Assembly (NCBI GenBank): GCA_030525525.1
Contig: JAUNEN010000002.1
Span: forward strand, 50,421 to 114,420
Direction: 5' to 3'
DNA: 64,000 bases
From: Erysipelotrichaceae bacterium
GTDB taxonomy: Bacteria > Bacillota_I > Bacilli_A > Erysipelotrichales > Erysipelotrichaceae
Within the stretch, counting starts at the first letter, position 1; each line of letters begins with the position of its first letter. The position numbers and the translations under genes are program-made. The notes under the pieces were generated by a model. It worked only from the letters and a program-made list of their open reading frames with translations, was not told the origin of the DNA and searched no databases. Of the stretch, positions 19,401-27,395 are shown one piece after another.

Positions 19401-22400
19401 ATCACATCGATTAAGAGTTATGCTTTTTACAATATGACCTCATTGCAGTCAATTGTGATTTCCTCATCTGTAACAACGATTGAATCCTATGCATTCTATA
19501 ACTGTACATCGCTGGGCAGTGTTGATATTCCGTCTTCGGTTACATCATTAGGCAGCAATGCATTTTACGGATGTACAGGATTGACGGAAGTGAATCTGCC
19601 TTCAGGCCTGACAGAAATCGGAATGTATTCGTTCTATAACTGCAAATCATTGGAAGCAATCGATATTCCTTCCACAGTCACCTCAATTCCTACTTCTGTA
19701 TTCAGCGGATGCACATCATTAAAAGAAGTGAATCTGCCTTCAGGATTGACAGAGATCGGTTCGTATGTTTTCCAGGGCTGTACTTCACTGGAAGAAATCA
19801 CACTTCCTGTGACTCTTACAAACATTGCACTTTATGCATTCAGCAGCTGCACATCTCTGACGCATATTTCACTGCCTGATTCTGTGGAAACACTCGGCAG
19901 CTATGTCTTCCAGAACTGCACGGCGATGACAGAAGCGACATTGAGCAATGCGATGACATCCATTTCTACTAGAACTTTCTCAGGCTGTACTTCCCTGGAA
20001 AAGGTATTCATTCCTGCGGCAATTACATCCATCGGCACATATGCATTCTATAACTGCAGTTCATTGAGTGATGTTTACTATACCGGAAGCGACTGGAGTG
20101 CAGTAACCGTTTCTTCAAACAATACACCTCTGACAGATGCAGTTCTTCATATTGCAACAGCAGGAGGATCATGCGGTGATTATCAGAAGTGGATCGTTTA
20201 TACAGACGGCAGTGATACGATTCTTGAAATCATGGGATCCGGAGAAATGACGGATTTTGAAGATACGTCATCCGCTTTATGGGCTGATCACAAAGAATCT
20301 GTCACAAAGACTGTCATCAATGACTATGTTGATACACTCGGCAGCTATGCATATTACGGTTTCTCATCACTGACCGGTGCTTATGTGAACAGTGTTGAAC
20401 ACTGGCTGAGGATCAAATTCGGAAATACTTATGCGAATCCGCTTTATGAAGCAGGAAATCTTTATGTAAACGGAAGCTTATTGACGAATCTCGTGATTCC
20501 GGAAAATATCACTGAGATCAATGCATATGCTTTCTATGGCTGTACTTCGATTCAGACTGTCAGAATCAACAGCAATCTCAGAAGAATCAATTCTTCTGCA
20601 TTCAGCGCCAATTCATCACTGACCGGTGTTTATATTGATTCAATTGAAGACTGGCTGAAGATTTCATTTGCAAACGGAACAGCCAATCCTGTGTATAATG
20701 CGAGGAATCTGTATGTCAATGATGAATTGCTGAGTGACCTTGTTGTGCCTGCAGGAATTACTGCGATCAATGCATATGCTTTCTATGGCTGCACATCGCT
20801 GCAGACTGCTGTGATCCCGGAAGGCGTAACATACATGGGGGCTTATGCTTTCACATACTGTTCAAATCTCAGTCATGTTGTCATCAATGAAGGAATCTCA
20901 ACGATCGGTATGCGGACATTCTATGGATGTTCAAAACTGCAGGATATTACTATTCCAACCTCATTGAATACGGTGCAACCTTATGCATTTGAAGGCTGCG
21001 GCAGTCTGAGCGATGTTTATTTTGACGGTCTGGAAGAGCAGAGAAATATAATGATCTCTTCAAGAAATACTGCACTGACATCAGCTGTCTGGCATTATCT
21101 GAAACATCGTCTGTATATCACAGACTATATCGGCTGTGATATTTCGGTAACTGCGGATGACGGTCAGCAGATGCAGAACGGCGATATTATCAGCAAAGAT
21201 CAGTTTCTGAATGTTGTTCTTACAATAAAACCCGGATATGAACTCAAAGAAGAATTCATAAAAGAGTTTGTCGTTGTTGTTGAGGAAGAAGATCTGAACA
21301 TTGACGGAAGCGAATATGTTGCCAAGATTGCGGACCTTCTGAATCTGGAAGAACTTCTGAACGGAACAGCTAATTATCTGGATACAATTCTGTTCAACGA
21401 GGAATCAATGCCTGCAATCATTGAAGAAGCACGAGCTAACGGTATGTCCATTACTGTGGAAATTGAAGAGAGTACGATTGAACCGGATGCTTATGAGACT
21501 GAACTGATTATGAATGAAGTCAATGATGATGCAGTGATTGACTGGCATGATATTAGGCTCATTGTATATGTGAACGGGATCAGAACCGGCAGCATCTCCT
21601 CAACCAGTGAACCTGTAACTGTTTTAATTCCGCTCAGTGAGAATCTCACAGCAGCAATGAACGAAACCCGTATCATCAGGGTGATCAGAATCCATAACGG
21701 CGAAGCAGAAACACTGGAGTGCACTCTCAGTGAAGACGGAAACTCTGTGATCTTTGAAACAGACAAATTCTCAACATATGCAATTGTTGCGGAAACACCT
21801 GCAGAAACAGGTCCGATCACACTTGAAGCAGTATCCCTGACACTGACAGGCAATATCGGAGTGAACTTCACATTTGATATTCCTGAAGAGGAAAGATCAG
21901 ATACATATATTTCATTCACATTGAATGAAAATACAGAAAGATTCAGTGCAGAAAATGCTGAAGCGGATGAAAACGGATTGTTAAGATTCACAGCACTCGC
22001 AGCAGCGAAGGAAATGAGAGATCCGATCACAGTCAGAGTTGAAAATGAAGCCGGAGATCTGAAGCAGTTCGAATCCAACGGAGCGGCATTTGATGGAACC
22101 TTTACATATACAGTCGAGAATTACTTCAAATCAGTCAGAAAGAATTATTCGAATCTTACAGAGCTTTTGAATCTGGTCAATGCGATGGATACATACGGCA
22201 AGTATGCCCAGATCAATTTCAAATACAATACTGAAGGCATGGAAGCACCTGATGCACTCGGTACAGTAGACCCGGCAGATCTGGAACAGTTCAAGGCAGC
22301 AGGAACAGGAAGTGTGACAGGAATCACCGTGAGCAGTATCTCACTGTCACTGGAATCCGATACAGGAGTGAAGGCATACTTCACGGTTGATGCAGGTCAT

Positions 22401-22715
22401 AGTATTGATGAATATGTGATCAAAGCAGATGATGCAGATGTTGAATTGACTGCAGCGGAAGGACTTTCAAATACATATTATGCACAGCTCAAGGGAGCGG
22501 CAGCGAAAGATCTGGATGAAGCAATCAATATCACAATCACCAATCATGATGAAACAGAAACACAGAGCATTACATATTATCCGTTAAGCTATGTGAGAAG
22601 CATCATCAAAAATTCAGCAAGCTACGAAACCAGGCTTGTCGATGTATGTAAGGCATTGTACTTCTATTGGGTCAATACAGAAGCATACTTCGCAGCACAG
22701 CAACCGGCAGAGTAA
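16485..22715 (+). CDS. Giant surface protein: transglutaminase-like + metallophosphoesterase + LRR_5 + shared C-terminal module
   Basis: This 2076-aa exported protein has a signal peptide (MKRILSVVLSALMCLNVLTE). Residues ~165-385 form a transglutaminase-like domain with candidate triad Cys313 (VVCEGYAKAF), His352 (GRHMWNVV) and Asp368 (YLADITN). Residues ~460-745 form a calcineurin-like phosphoesterase: D465-x-H467, G-D496, D540-H-D, H625-VPIH629 and H666-G-H-N-H670. The usual GNHD block reads ADHD. An Ig-like linker follows, then LRR_5/BspA repeats (~840-1540), a 'KFSTYAI' domain (~1600-1770) and the ~300-aa C-terminal module shared with two other genes here. There is no LPXTG-type tail. Both enzyme cores keep their key residues, so activity is plausible; substrates are unknown. 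CGGAGGA supports the start. Confidence 0.85.
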   Translation: MKRILSVVLSALMCLNVLTENVLAEELQTENAGSLHLESSDSSEYQTVSDSEDEANQKELFSEFTNHVFGISEDIDGLSETDQNADIQSSSITDGSNLSGYEKTLYHELELKLQEIADGTLTSTVFEFPMDSLGMCGPFTAADLGIEAIIVDGAFAPDVKSALSEKLSIDLNAVMSTLRNNYPYELFWYDSTAGSSSSSAYRYGASYENGEWVVTLTDAVLSVSMSVSADYSAGEYQIGNVIETVHNAAAAAKDIVNKYAAMSDYEKLDAYRAEICTLTDYNHEAADDDTTPYGDPWQLIYVFDSQPETTVVCEGYAKAFKYLCDQSSFSNDMISCSLVSGFMDGGTGAGRHMWNVVTMEDGRNYLADITNCDDGSVGYPSELFLKGYDVIEMSKSWEDYDSENNLVSYDTVLYGFDLNGSPVNYWYGLNTENLYQDADLEISDSDYGFAVVIENEPHYLAFASDRHAQPSAISQAMSGINDIYPEQIEYVSMIGDMTGAGSSPGSSGFAPGYSTETIYQEIAAVFPWLTRDQTSIIWADHDGGAIDDAGIMKVTENLYASPYTDPSSKIYTGYNEDGSVAYYIYGIGYYSMLNRMGTAPEAAAEFVRWAESLDDPRTPIIVLCHVPIHAKRGDNYGAVYWNDALNEVATGGNPDGGIQRHVVFLHGHNHTVESAEYYYEPGSTILVQSPGGSAGIRSKINYTYITAGYLKSLQTKNATVVGIDQDMVTFTKFHDSVPVALGEATPITIQTSDLTFRSDSGSALIDYTAYYYEDVIQPDSVSFEINNDESGVISSLTDEGQIVFSGNGGNAVISITCEYNGYVQQNFLDVRVIALSGTCGDNLTWTFDYDQGILNISGTGTMNAYTSSSSPAPWNYFKDLINEVVINSGVTSIGAYAFYGCNAMTSVTIPSSLTASGSSAFNGCTSLQNVNISDIGSWVNVAFSGYTSNPVYYAKSLQINHVPVTDAVIPSGITSIKSYAFYNMTSLQSIVISSSVTTIESYAFYNCTSLGSVDIPSSVTSLGSNAFYGCTGLTEVNLPSGLTEIGMYSFYNCKSLEAIDIPSTVTSIPTSVFSGCTSLKEVNLPSGLTEIGSYVFQGCTSLEEITLPVTLTNIALYAFSSCTSLTHISLPDSVETLGSYVFQNCTAMTEATLSNAMTSISTRTFSGCTSLEKVFIPAAITSIGTYAFYNCSSLSDVYYTGSDWSAVTVSSNNTPLTDAVLHIATAGGSCGDYQKWIVYTDGSDTILEIMGSGEMTDFEDTSSALWADHKESVTKTVINDYVDTLGSYAYYGFSSLTGAYVNSVEHWLRIKFGNTYANPLYEAGNLYVNGSLLTNLVIPENITEINAYAFYGCTSIQTVRINSNLRRINSSAFSANSSLTGVYIDSIEDWLKISFANGTANPVYNARNLYVNDELLSDLVVPAGITAINAYAFYGCTSLQTAVIPEGVTYMGAYAFTYCSNLSHVVINEGISTIGMRTFYGCSKLQDITIPTSLNTVQPYAFEGCGSLSDVYFDGLEEQRNIMISSRNTALTSAVWHYLKHRLYITDYIGCDISVTADDGQQMQNGDIISKDQFLNVVLTIKPGYELKEEFIKEFVVVVEEEDLNIDGSEYVAKIADLLNLEELLNGTANYLDTILFNEESMPAIIEEARANGMSITVEIEESTIEPDAYETELIMNEVNDDAVIDWHDIRLIVYVNGIRTGSISSTSEPVTVLIPLSENLTAAMNETRIIRVIRIHNGEAETLECTLSEDGNSVIFETDKFSTYAIVAETPAETGPITLEAVSLTLTGNIGVNFTFDIPEEERSDTYISFTLNENTERFSAENAEADENGLLRFTALAAAKEMRDPITVRVENEAGDLKQFESNGAAFDGTFTYTVENYFKSVRKNYSNLTELLNLVNAMDTYGKYAQINFKYNTEGMEAPDALGTVDPADLEQFKAAGTGSVTGITVSSISLSLESDTGVKAYFTVDAGHSIDEYVIKADDADVELTAAEGLSNTYYAQLKGAAAKDLDEAINITITNHDETETQSITYYPLSYVRSIIKNSASYETRLVDVCKALYFYWVNTEAYFAAQQPAE
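21813..22715 (+). repeat. Shared C-terminal module, copy 1
   Basis: About 900 bases coding for the last ~300 residues of the 2076-aa protein. It recurs at 49280-50164 and 57565-58465. Landmarks are LTLTGNIGVNFTFDIP, AAKEMRDPITVRVENEAGDL, YGKYAQINFKYN and SYVRSIIKNSASYE. Copies 1 and 2 read identically over about 350 bases (around 21950-22320), including silent positions. Confidence 0.95.
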
Positions 22716-22727
22716 CACAGATACAGA

Positions 22728-22754
22728 GGGTATCCCGTTTTCGGGATGCCCTTT
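22728..22754 (+). terminator. Intrinsic terminator
   Basis: GGGTATCCCG (22728-22737) pairs with CGGGATGCCC (22742-22751), one G-T pair, loop TTTT, then TTT. The stop-to-hairpin sequence is nearly the same as after the 2668-aa gene at 58465. Confidence 0.9.
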
Positions 22755-22863
22755 ATGATCTGAGATAAGAGATAAATCAGATTGCAAACCGTAAATCCGG
22801 TCTGCAAAGACGTTTTTTGGCTTGATGGAAACTGCCAAAAGATAGACAATAATCCATATACAT

Positions 22864-24489
22864 ATGAAACGGAAAGAGTACACCTGGCTTTGGAATATGA
22901 CGAAACCCCAGCGTTTCAGAATATTGATTCTGACGATTGGGGATGTTTGCATATCCATGCTGGGTGTTTATTTTGCTTTGATGACAAGAAATGTCATCGA
23001 TGCGGCTTCCGCATCGGAACATCTCTTTATCCGTTACAGTATTCTTCTGGCAGGGATTGTTCTGGTTCAATATGTATTGAATGCATTCCTTCAGTATGAA
23101 ACAGAATATGTCAGCTCAACGGTCTCCATGAATATGAGAGAACATCTGATGAAAAATCAGATGGAAAAGAGCTATGAAGAAGTCAGAAAGTATCACAGCG
23201 GTGAATGGATCAACAGGATGTTCTCCGATGTCAGAATAGTCGCATCCGGATGCACGAATATCATTCCCAATACAGTGGGAATGATTGCAAGGCTTCTGTT
23301 CGCATGCGGGGCATTGCTGATGCTGGAGTCCATGTTTGCGGGTGTCTATCTCTGTACGGGAATATTGATGATTGTTGTTATTGAAGTGCTGAGAAAGAAA
23401 TATAAGGTTCTTCATATACAGTCACAGAAAAAAGAAGATACGGTACATTCATTTCTTCAGGAATTATCTGAAAACATTCTGATCATCAAGTCATTCGCAG
23501 CGCATCGGTTTATGCTTAAACGCCTGAATGTTTATCAGGAGGATCAGAGAAATGCAAATCTTAAGAAGCGAATCTTTGCGATCCTGACAAATACATTGTT
23601 TTCGCTGACATTCAGACTCGGCTATGTGATTGCTTTGATTTATGGCGGCAGGAAGCTTTTACTCGGATTAACAACCTATGGAACACTCATGGCGGTATTG
23701 CAGCTGGTCAATCAGATTCAGTCACCGATTGCAAAGCTGTCCGGTGTCATGACGAGGATTTTCGAGGTGACAGCGAGCACGGAAAGACTGATGGAATCTG
23801 ATCAGTTTAAAGATGATACTATCTCACAGAACGAAGTCAGTCAGTTCAATACGATTTCATTTCAGGATGTATCGTTCCAATATGATCGTGATCTTGTACT
23901 GGATCATGTATCATTTGAAATCAACAGAGGCGATACAGTTGCTTTGACAGGCATTTCGGGCGGCGGGAAGAGTACGATCTTCTTATTGATGATGGGGATC
24001 TATCAGCCTGATGAAGGTCAGATTCTGTTTGACGGAAATGATGCAAATGAGGCTTCTTACAGAAACCTGTTTGCTTATGTTCCTCAGGGAAATGCTTTAT
24101 TTTCCGGAACAATCGAAGAGAATATTGTCTTTAATCAGGAATTTGATACAGAAAAGCTGAAACAGGCAATGAGAATTGCAGATGCAGAATCCTTTATCAA
24201 TGAGCTTCCGGAAGGAGTAAAGACTGTCCTGAAAGAAAACGGCGGCGGGTTATCGGAAGGGCAGATTCAGAGAATTGCAATAGCCAGAGCTGTCTATAAC
24301 GATGCACCGGTGCTTCTTCTTGATGAATCGACAAGTGCGCTTGATGAGATGACCGAGGCAAGAGTCCTTGATCATATCAGGCAATTGAAAAACAAGACGG
24401 TATTGATCGTAACGCACAGAAAAGCCGCATTGAATATCTGCAGCAGACATCTTGAACTTGAAGACGGCAGAATCAGGCAGAATTCTTAA
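22864..24489 (+). CDS. ABC exporter, fused permease and ATPase
   Basis: This 541-aa type I ABC exporter half-transporter works as a homodimer or with a partner outside the window. The N-terminal ~310 residues contain about six membrane helices. The C-terminal ATPase has Walker A GISGGGKST, Q-loop YVPQGNALFSGTIEENI, signature LSEGQIQRIAIARA, Walker B VLLLDESTSALDE and the H-loop VTHRKAA. The cargo is not predictable; lipids, peptides and drugs are all possible. The ATG at 22864 has no clear ribosome site. It lies between a giant surface protein (after its terminator) and sortase B (64 bases after its stop), which hints at a cell-envelope role. Confidence 0.9.
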   Translation: MKRKEYTWLWNMTKPQRFRILILTIGDVCISMLGVYFALMTRNVIDAASASEHLFIRYSILLAGIVLVQYVLNAFLQYETEYVSSTVSMNMREHLMKNQMEKSYEEVRKYHSGEWINRMFSDVRIVASGCTNIIPNTVGMIARLLFACGALLMLESMFAGVYLCTGILMIVVIEVLRKKYKVLHIQSQKKEDTVHSFLQELSENILIIKSFAAHRFMLKRLNVYQEDQRNANLKKRIFAILTNTLFSLTFRLGYVIALIYGGRKLLLGLTTYGTLMAVLQLVNQIQSPIAKLSGVMTRIFEVTASTERLMESDQFKDDTISQNEVSQFNTISFQDVSFQYDRDLVLDHVSFEINRGDTVALTGISGGGKSTIFLLMMGIYQPDEGQILFDGNDANEASYRNLFAYVPQGNALFSGTIEENIVFNQEFDTEKLKQAMRIADAESFINELPEGVKTVLKENGGGLSEGQIQRIAIARAVYNDAPVLLLDESTSALDEMTEARVLDHIRQLKNKTVLIVTHRKAALNICSRHLELEDGRIRQNS

Positions 24490-24553
24490 GAACGGTTCCC
24501 CTGACTTGATGAAGTTCGTGAACATGTTTATGATTGTTATCGGAGTTTTTTGA

Positions 24554-25369
24554 ATGGCAAAAAGAAGACTTAAGAAAAAAACAGTCAGAATATTCAGCAA
24601 TGTGATTCTCGTAATTGCGATCTGCGTCGGTTTATTTTCCGGATATAATCTCTGGAAGGAGCGTCAGAAGTATGCAGTTGCAAAACAGTCATATGAAGAT
24701 ATCAGAAACCAGACAGTTGTAAAACCTGTACCGACACCTGAAATTGATGAAGAAAAAAGGGATGTTTATAAACCCAGAAAAGATATTGACTGGGAAGCAT
24801 TGAAGGCAATTGATGAAAATGTCGTTGCCTGGATTGAAATGGAAGGATCTTCCATTGATTATCCGGTTGCCCATGGCGTTAACAACGATCAGTATCTCAG
24901 ACATCTGATTGACGGGAATTACAATGAAGCAGGCACAATCTTTGTGGATTACCGAAATCAGAGAGGATTCAATGACCGCAATACCGTTCTCTATGGCCAT
25001 CATATGCTGGATGAACCGCTGATGTTTGCGGAAATTGAAAACTATGAATCACAGGAATACTATGACTCACATAAAGTGATCATGATTCATACGCCGGACG
25101 GGGAATATGATATGTATCCGGTCGCCGGATATAAAACAACCGGCACCGGCGGGTATCTGAAATTTGAATTCTCTGATGATCAGGATTATCTGAACTATGT
25201 CAGCGGATTTGTACAGCGGTCAACATTTGTATCTGAAGAAACAATCACTGCAGATGATCAGATGATGCTGTTAAGTACGTGTTCTTATGATGTTGCTAAC
25301 GGCAGATTTGTTTTGATTGGTAAGCTGATCAAGGCAGACGGTCCGGAAATGCATGAATATGCTGAATGA
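24554..25369 (+). CDS. srtB: Class B sortase
   Basis: This 271-aa membrane-anchored transpeptidase has an N-terminal membrane helix (VILVIAICVGLFSGYNL) and an extracellular sortase domain. Catalytic residues are His149 or His150 (LYGHHM), Cys243 (LLSTCSYD) and Arg251 (NGRFVLIGKL). The spacing and the GTIFVDYRNQRGF segment match SrtB rather than SrtA. SrtB enzymes classically attach NPQTN-type proteins or assemble pilin-like subunits. No complete gene in this window ends in a recognisable sorting signal; the truncated protease at the right edge might. ATG 24554 follows CGGAG. It is probably co-transcribed with the ABC exporter upstream. Confidence 0.92.
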   Translation: MAKRRLKKKTVRIFSNVILVIAICVGLFSGYNLWKERQKYAVAKQSYEDIRNQTVVKPVPTPEIDEEKRDVYKPRKDIDWEALKAIDENVVAWIEMEGSSIDYPVAHGVNNDQYLRHLIDGNYNEAGTIFVDYRNQRGFNDRNTVLYGHHMLDEPLMFAEIENYESQEYYDSHKVIMIHTPDGEYDMYPVAGYKTTGTGGYLKFEFSDDQDYLNYVSGFVQRSTFVSEETITADDQMMLLSTCSYDVANGRFVLIGKLIKADGPEMHEYAE

Positions 25370-25373
25370 TGAA

Positions 25374-25402
25374 GGAAGCTCTCTATGGGGGCTTTCTTTT
25401 AC
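25374..25402 (+). terminator. Intrinsic terminator after sortase B
   Basis: GGAAGCTCTC (25374-25383) pairs with GGGGGCTTTC (25387-25396), allowing G-T pairs, loop TAT, followed by TTTT. Confidence 0.75.
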
Positions 25403-25420
25403 CGAATGGACGAAAAACAA

Positions 25421-25449
25421 TTGAAAGTACTAAAATATAGTAATATAAT
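25421..25449 (+). promoter_or_regulatory. Promoter of the HipA-like module with operator in its spacer
   Basis: TTGAAA (25421-25426) and TATAAT (25444-25449) are exactly 17 bases apart. The spacer is filled by TACTAAAATATAGTA, so a bound repressor would block RNA polymerase directly. Confidence 0.85.
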
Positions 25450-25475
25450 ATGAATATAAATACTAAAATATAGCA
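25428..25475. repeat. Two operator-like repeats, TACTA-AAATA-TAGTA
   Basis: The dyad TACTAAAATATAGTA lies at 25428-25442, and a copy with one changed base in the right arm (TAGCA) lies at 25461-25475. Starts are 33 bases apart, about three helical turns, putting both on one DNA face. Likely bound by the XRE-type protein encoded next. Confidence 0.8.
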
Positions 25476-25497
25476 TTTAATTGGCATCGGTGATTTT

Positions 25498-26061
25498 ATG
25501 AAAAATAATAGAAACAGAGAATATGCATTTTCTGAAACGATCGCAAGTGATGAAATCAAAGAGTTGAGAAAAAGGCTGAACATGACACAGAAGGAATTTG
25601 CGGCATTGATCAGGGTTTCACCTAAAACAGTCGCAAAATGGGAAATTTCAAAAGAGCCTGTCAGCGGGCCGATTGTCATGCTATGCAGGCTGCTTTGGGA
25701 AAGACCGGAGACTGTGGACTACTACACTGTAAACAAAAAAGAATATCCTTTGCGGCTGAAGTATTATTACAAGAATATTCTTTGTACAATCATCGATGTA
25801 AATCTGATCCGGAGAATTGTAAAGATACGGAATTATACCTCAGATACTTTGCATTGTGCTTTCGGAAGAAATCTAAATCCAAGCTTTGAAGAATATATGG
25901 ATTTTCTGAGAAGCAGATGTTTTCCTGAAAGCAGGGACAAGATGAAAATAGAACTGAATCAGCTTGATATTCCTTATTACGATCCGCTTTTGATTATCCA
26001 GAAAACAGAGGGTAAAATGGCTGATGATTCATTTCGGATCGAGATCGAGAGAGGCTTATGA
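25498..26061 (+). CDS. XRE-type HTH protein with HipA-associated C-terminal domain (antitoxin/regulator candidate)
   Basis: This 187-aa protein has an N-terminal XRE helix-turn-helix (~residues 17-60, ELRKRLNMTQKEFAALIRVS then PKTVAKWE). Its C-terminal half contains FEEYMDFLRSRCFPESRDKM, then YYDPLLIIQKTEGKMADDSF. The 'RCFP..RD' and 'YDP..II..T.G.M.D' pattern is, from my memory of such pairs, typical of proteins coupled to short HipA-like kinases. It resembles a fusion of the HipB and HipS roles of the three-gene HipBST systems. Its ATG lies 22 bases after the second operator repeat, so it probably represses its own promoter. It overlaps the kinase gene by four bases (ATGA), a sign of tight coupling. 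Confidence 0.75.
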   Translation: MKNNRNREYAFSETIASDEIKELRKRLNMTQKEFAALIRVSPKTVAKWEISKEPVSGPIVMLCRLLWERPETVDYYTVNKKEYPLRLKYYYKNILCTIIDVNLIRRIVKIRNYTSDTLHCAFGRNLNPSFEEYMDFLRSRCFPESRDKMKIELNQLDIPYYDPLLIIQKTEGKMADDSFRIEIERGL

Positions 26062-26867
26062 TTGACCTGACAGATTATGCATTATTCAAAAATGAAAGAG
26101 AATCATCAAAAGGCAACCAATTGAAATGGCATGTGGATGAAAACTGGTACAAGGCAGATTATCTCGGCTATGAAGGGTTGGTGGAAAGCATCGTATCAAA
26201 ATTGCTGTCATTTTCTTCTTTGAAAGAATCTGAGTATATTGACTATGACACTGAGCAGATCAGATACAAGTATTCTGTTTATAACGGCTGCATCAGCCGG
26301 AATTTTCTCGGATCTGATGAAAGATTGATCACATTGAACAGATTATTTCTGGATATCTACGGTATCGATCTGTATATGTATCTCTGGGGTCTTCCGGATG
26401 AAAAGGAAAGAATGGAAATCCTGGTTGATAAAGTCGTTGAATGTACAGGTTTAAGTGACTTTGGTGAGTATCTTTGCAAAATGATGGAAGTTGATATGCT
26501 GTTTCAGAATGAAGACCGCCACTTTCATAACATTGCCTTGATTCAGAATGAAAGAGGTGAGTTTCGATATTCTCCGTTTTTCGATCATGGGGCATGTTTG
26601 CTTTCGGATACAAAAATCGATTATCCAATTGGTCAGGATCTTTATGAATTAATTGGCTGTGTTAAGGGAAAGACATTTTCAACCGATCTTGAAAAGCAGG
26701 CTGAAACAGCTGAAGCTGTATACGGTGTTCAGATTCATTTTAAATTTTCGGATCATAATATTCTTGAGATTCTCAAATCAGAGACAAATTATGATGAGGA
26801 AACCAAGTCACGGGTATTGAGCATCCTTCGTGAGCAGAAACGTAAATACAGATATCTGTTTGATTAA
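26058..26867 (+). CDS. Short HipA-like serine/threonine kinase (toxin candidate)
   Basis: This 269-aa protein contains the HipA catalytic core: MEVDMLFQNEDRHFHNIALI (about residues 141-160), where the D-R-H-x-x-N block supplies the catalytic Asp and metal-binding Asn. FRYSPFFDHGACLL follows (DFG-like metal-binding Asp). It lacks the ~100-residue N-terminal subdomain of full HipA (around 440 aa). That part seems to be supplied by the upstream protein, as in HipT-type kinases. HipA kinases inactivate aminoacyl-tRNA synthetases or related targets by phosphorylation; the target here is unknown. It could also be a non-toxic signalling kinase. A third copy of the operator repeat lies 45 bases after the stop. 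Confidence 0.75.
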   Translation: MIDLTDYALFKNERESSKGNQLKWHVDENWYKADYLGYEGLVESIVSKLLSFSSLKESEYIDYDTEQIRYKYSVYNGCISRNFLGSDERLITLNRLFLDIYGIDLYMYLWGLPDEKERMEILVDKVVECTGLSDFGEYLCKMMEVDMLFQNEDRHFHNIALIQNERGEFRYSPFFDHGACLLSDTKIDYPIGQDLYELIGCVKGKTFSTDLEKQAETAEAVYGVQIHFKFSDHNILEILKSETNYDEETKSRVLSILREQKRKYRYLFD

Positions 26868-26911
26868 ATATAACGGAAAAAGATCTCAAAATCTCTTTTA
26901 ACCAAAGTAAT

Positions 26912-26926
26912 TACTAAAATATAGTA
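26912..26926. repeat. Third copy of the HipA-module operator
   Basis: TACTAAAATATAGTA, identical to the copy in the upstream promoter, placed 45 bases after the kinase stop. It may control a second promoter whose gene has been destroyed by the insertion just downstream. Confidence 0.75.
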
Positions 26927-26944
26927 GCAATAGCAAAAATAAGT

Positions 26945-26970
26945 ACTACAAAATGGCGCATTTTGGTAGT
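26945..26970. repeat. Imperfect inverted repeat next to the insertion site
   Basis: ACTACAAAATG and CATTTTGGTAGT pair with one bulged base around GCG. Its right end is the GGTAGT duplicated by the neighbouring insertion, so a hairpin may have been the insertion target. Confidence 0.55.
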
Positions 26971-27364
26971 TGCATACGACGGGTACAAAAGTACGGTGCG
27001 ACGGAGTTAAAAGTATGCCTCAGCGGACATTAAAAGTATGCTCCGTCGGAGATTTAAAGTACGGTACGACGGCATACTTTAAATCGATCTCTCTAACAGC
27101 TAAGAAGGCCTGAGCATATGCCGGAAAGCGTGTTGATAATGAGCATTCCCCTTGTACGCTTTTGTGAAGGCGTGATCGAAGATTATTGATCTTTCCAACG
27201 CCTTCATTCATTAGGGGGCAATGGGAATGGAGGCTCGTTGTCAACATGCTTGAGGAATAGCGGAAGGCCACCATCTTTTTTTAACCGACGCAGCATACTT
27301 TAAATAACCGATGCGCCGTACTTCTTATTTCCGACGGACCGTACTCAAAAGTCCGTCGTATACA
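26971..27364. mobile_element. 394-bp IS21-like non-autonomous element with 6-bp target duplication
   Basis: The ends are inverted: TGCATACGACGG on the left and, on the opposite strand at the right, TGTATACGACGG. They are bounded by GGTAGT at 26965-26970 and again at 27365-27370. Inside the left end are four ~20-base repeats of the form AAAAGTAYG..(C/G)..CGG, and inside the right end three inverted ones. TG...CA termini, several internal end-repeats and a 4-8 bp duplication are features of the IS21 family. No transposase genes remain. The centre codes for an open 84-residue minus-strand peptide (27020-27274) with relics described elsewhere. It is best read as a MITE-like derivative or deletion product. 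Confidence 0.78.
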
Positions 27365-27395
27365 GGTAGTTGTATGATTCTTGCGCAAATGACTG

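Noticed and set aside
21491..22078. 195-aa minus-strand open frame, with related antisense frames at 49210-49545 and 57403-57828
   Set aside because: They lie wholly inside the shared C-terminal module and recur only because the module is repeated. The peptides are low-complexity, have no ribosome site, and the plus strand is clearly coding.
22782..23099. 105-aa plus-strand frame overlapping the ABC exporter start
   Set aside because: It is out of frame with the well-supported ABC transporter and its peptide resembles no family.
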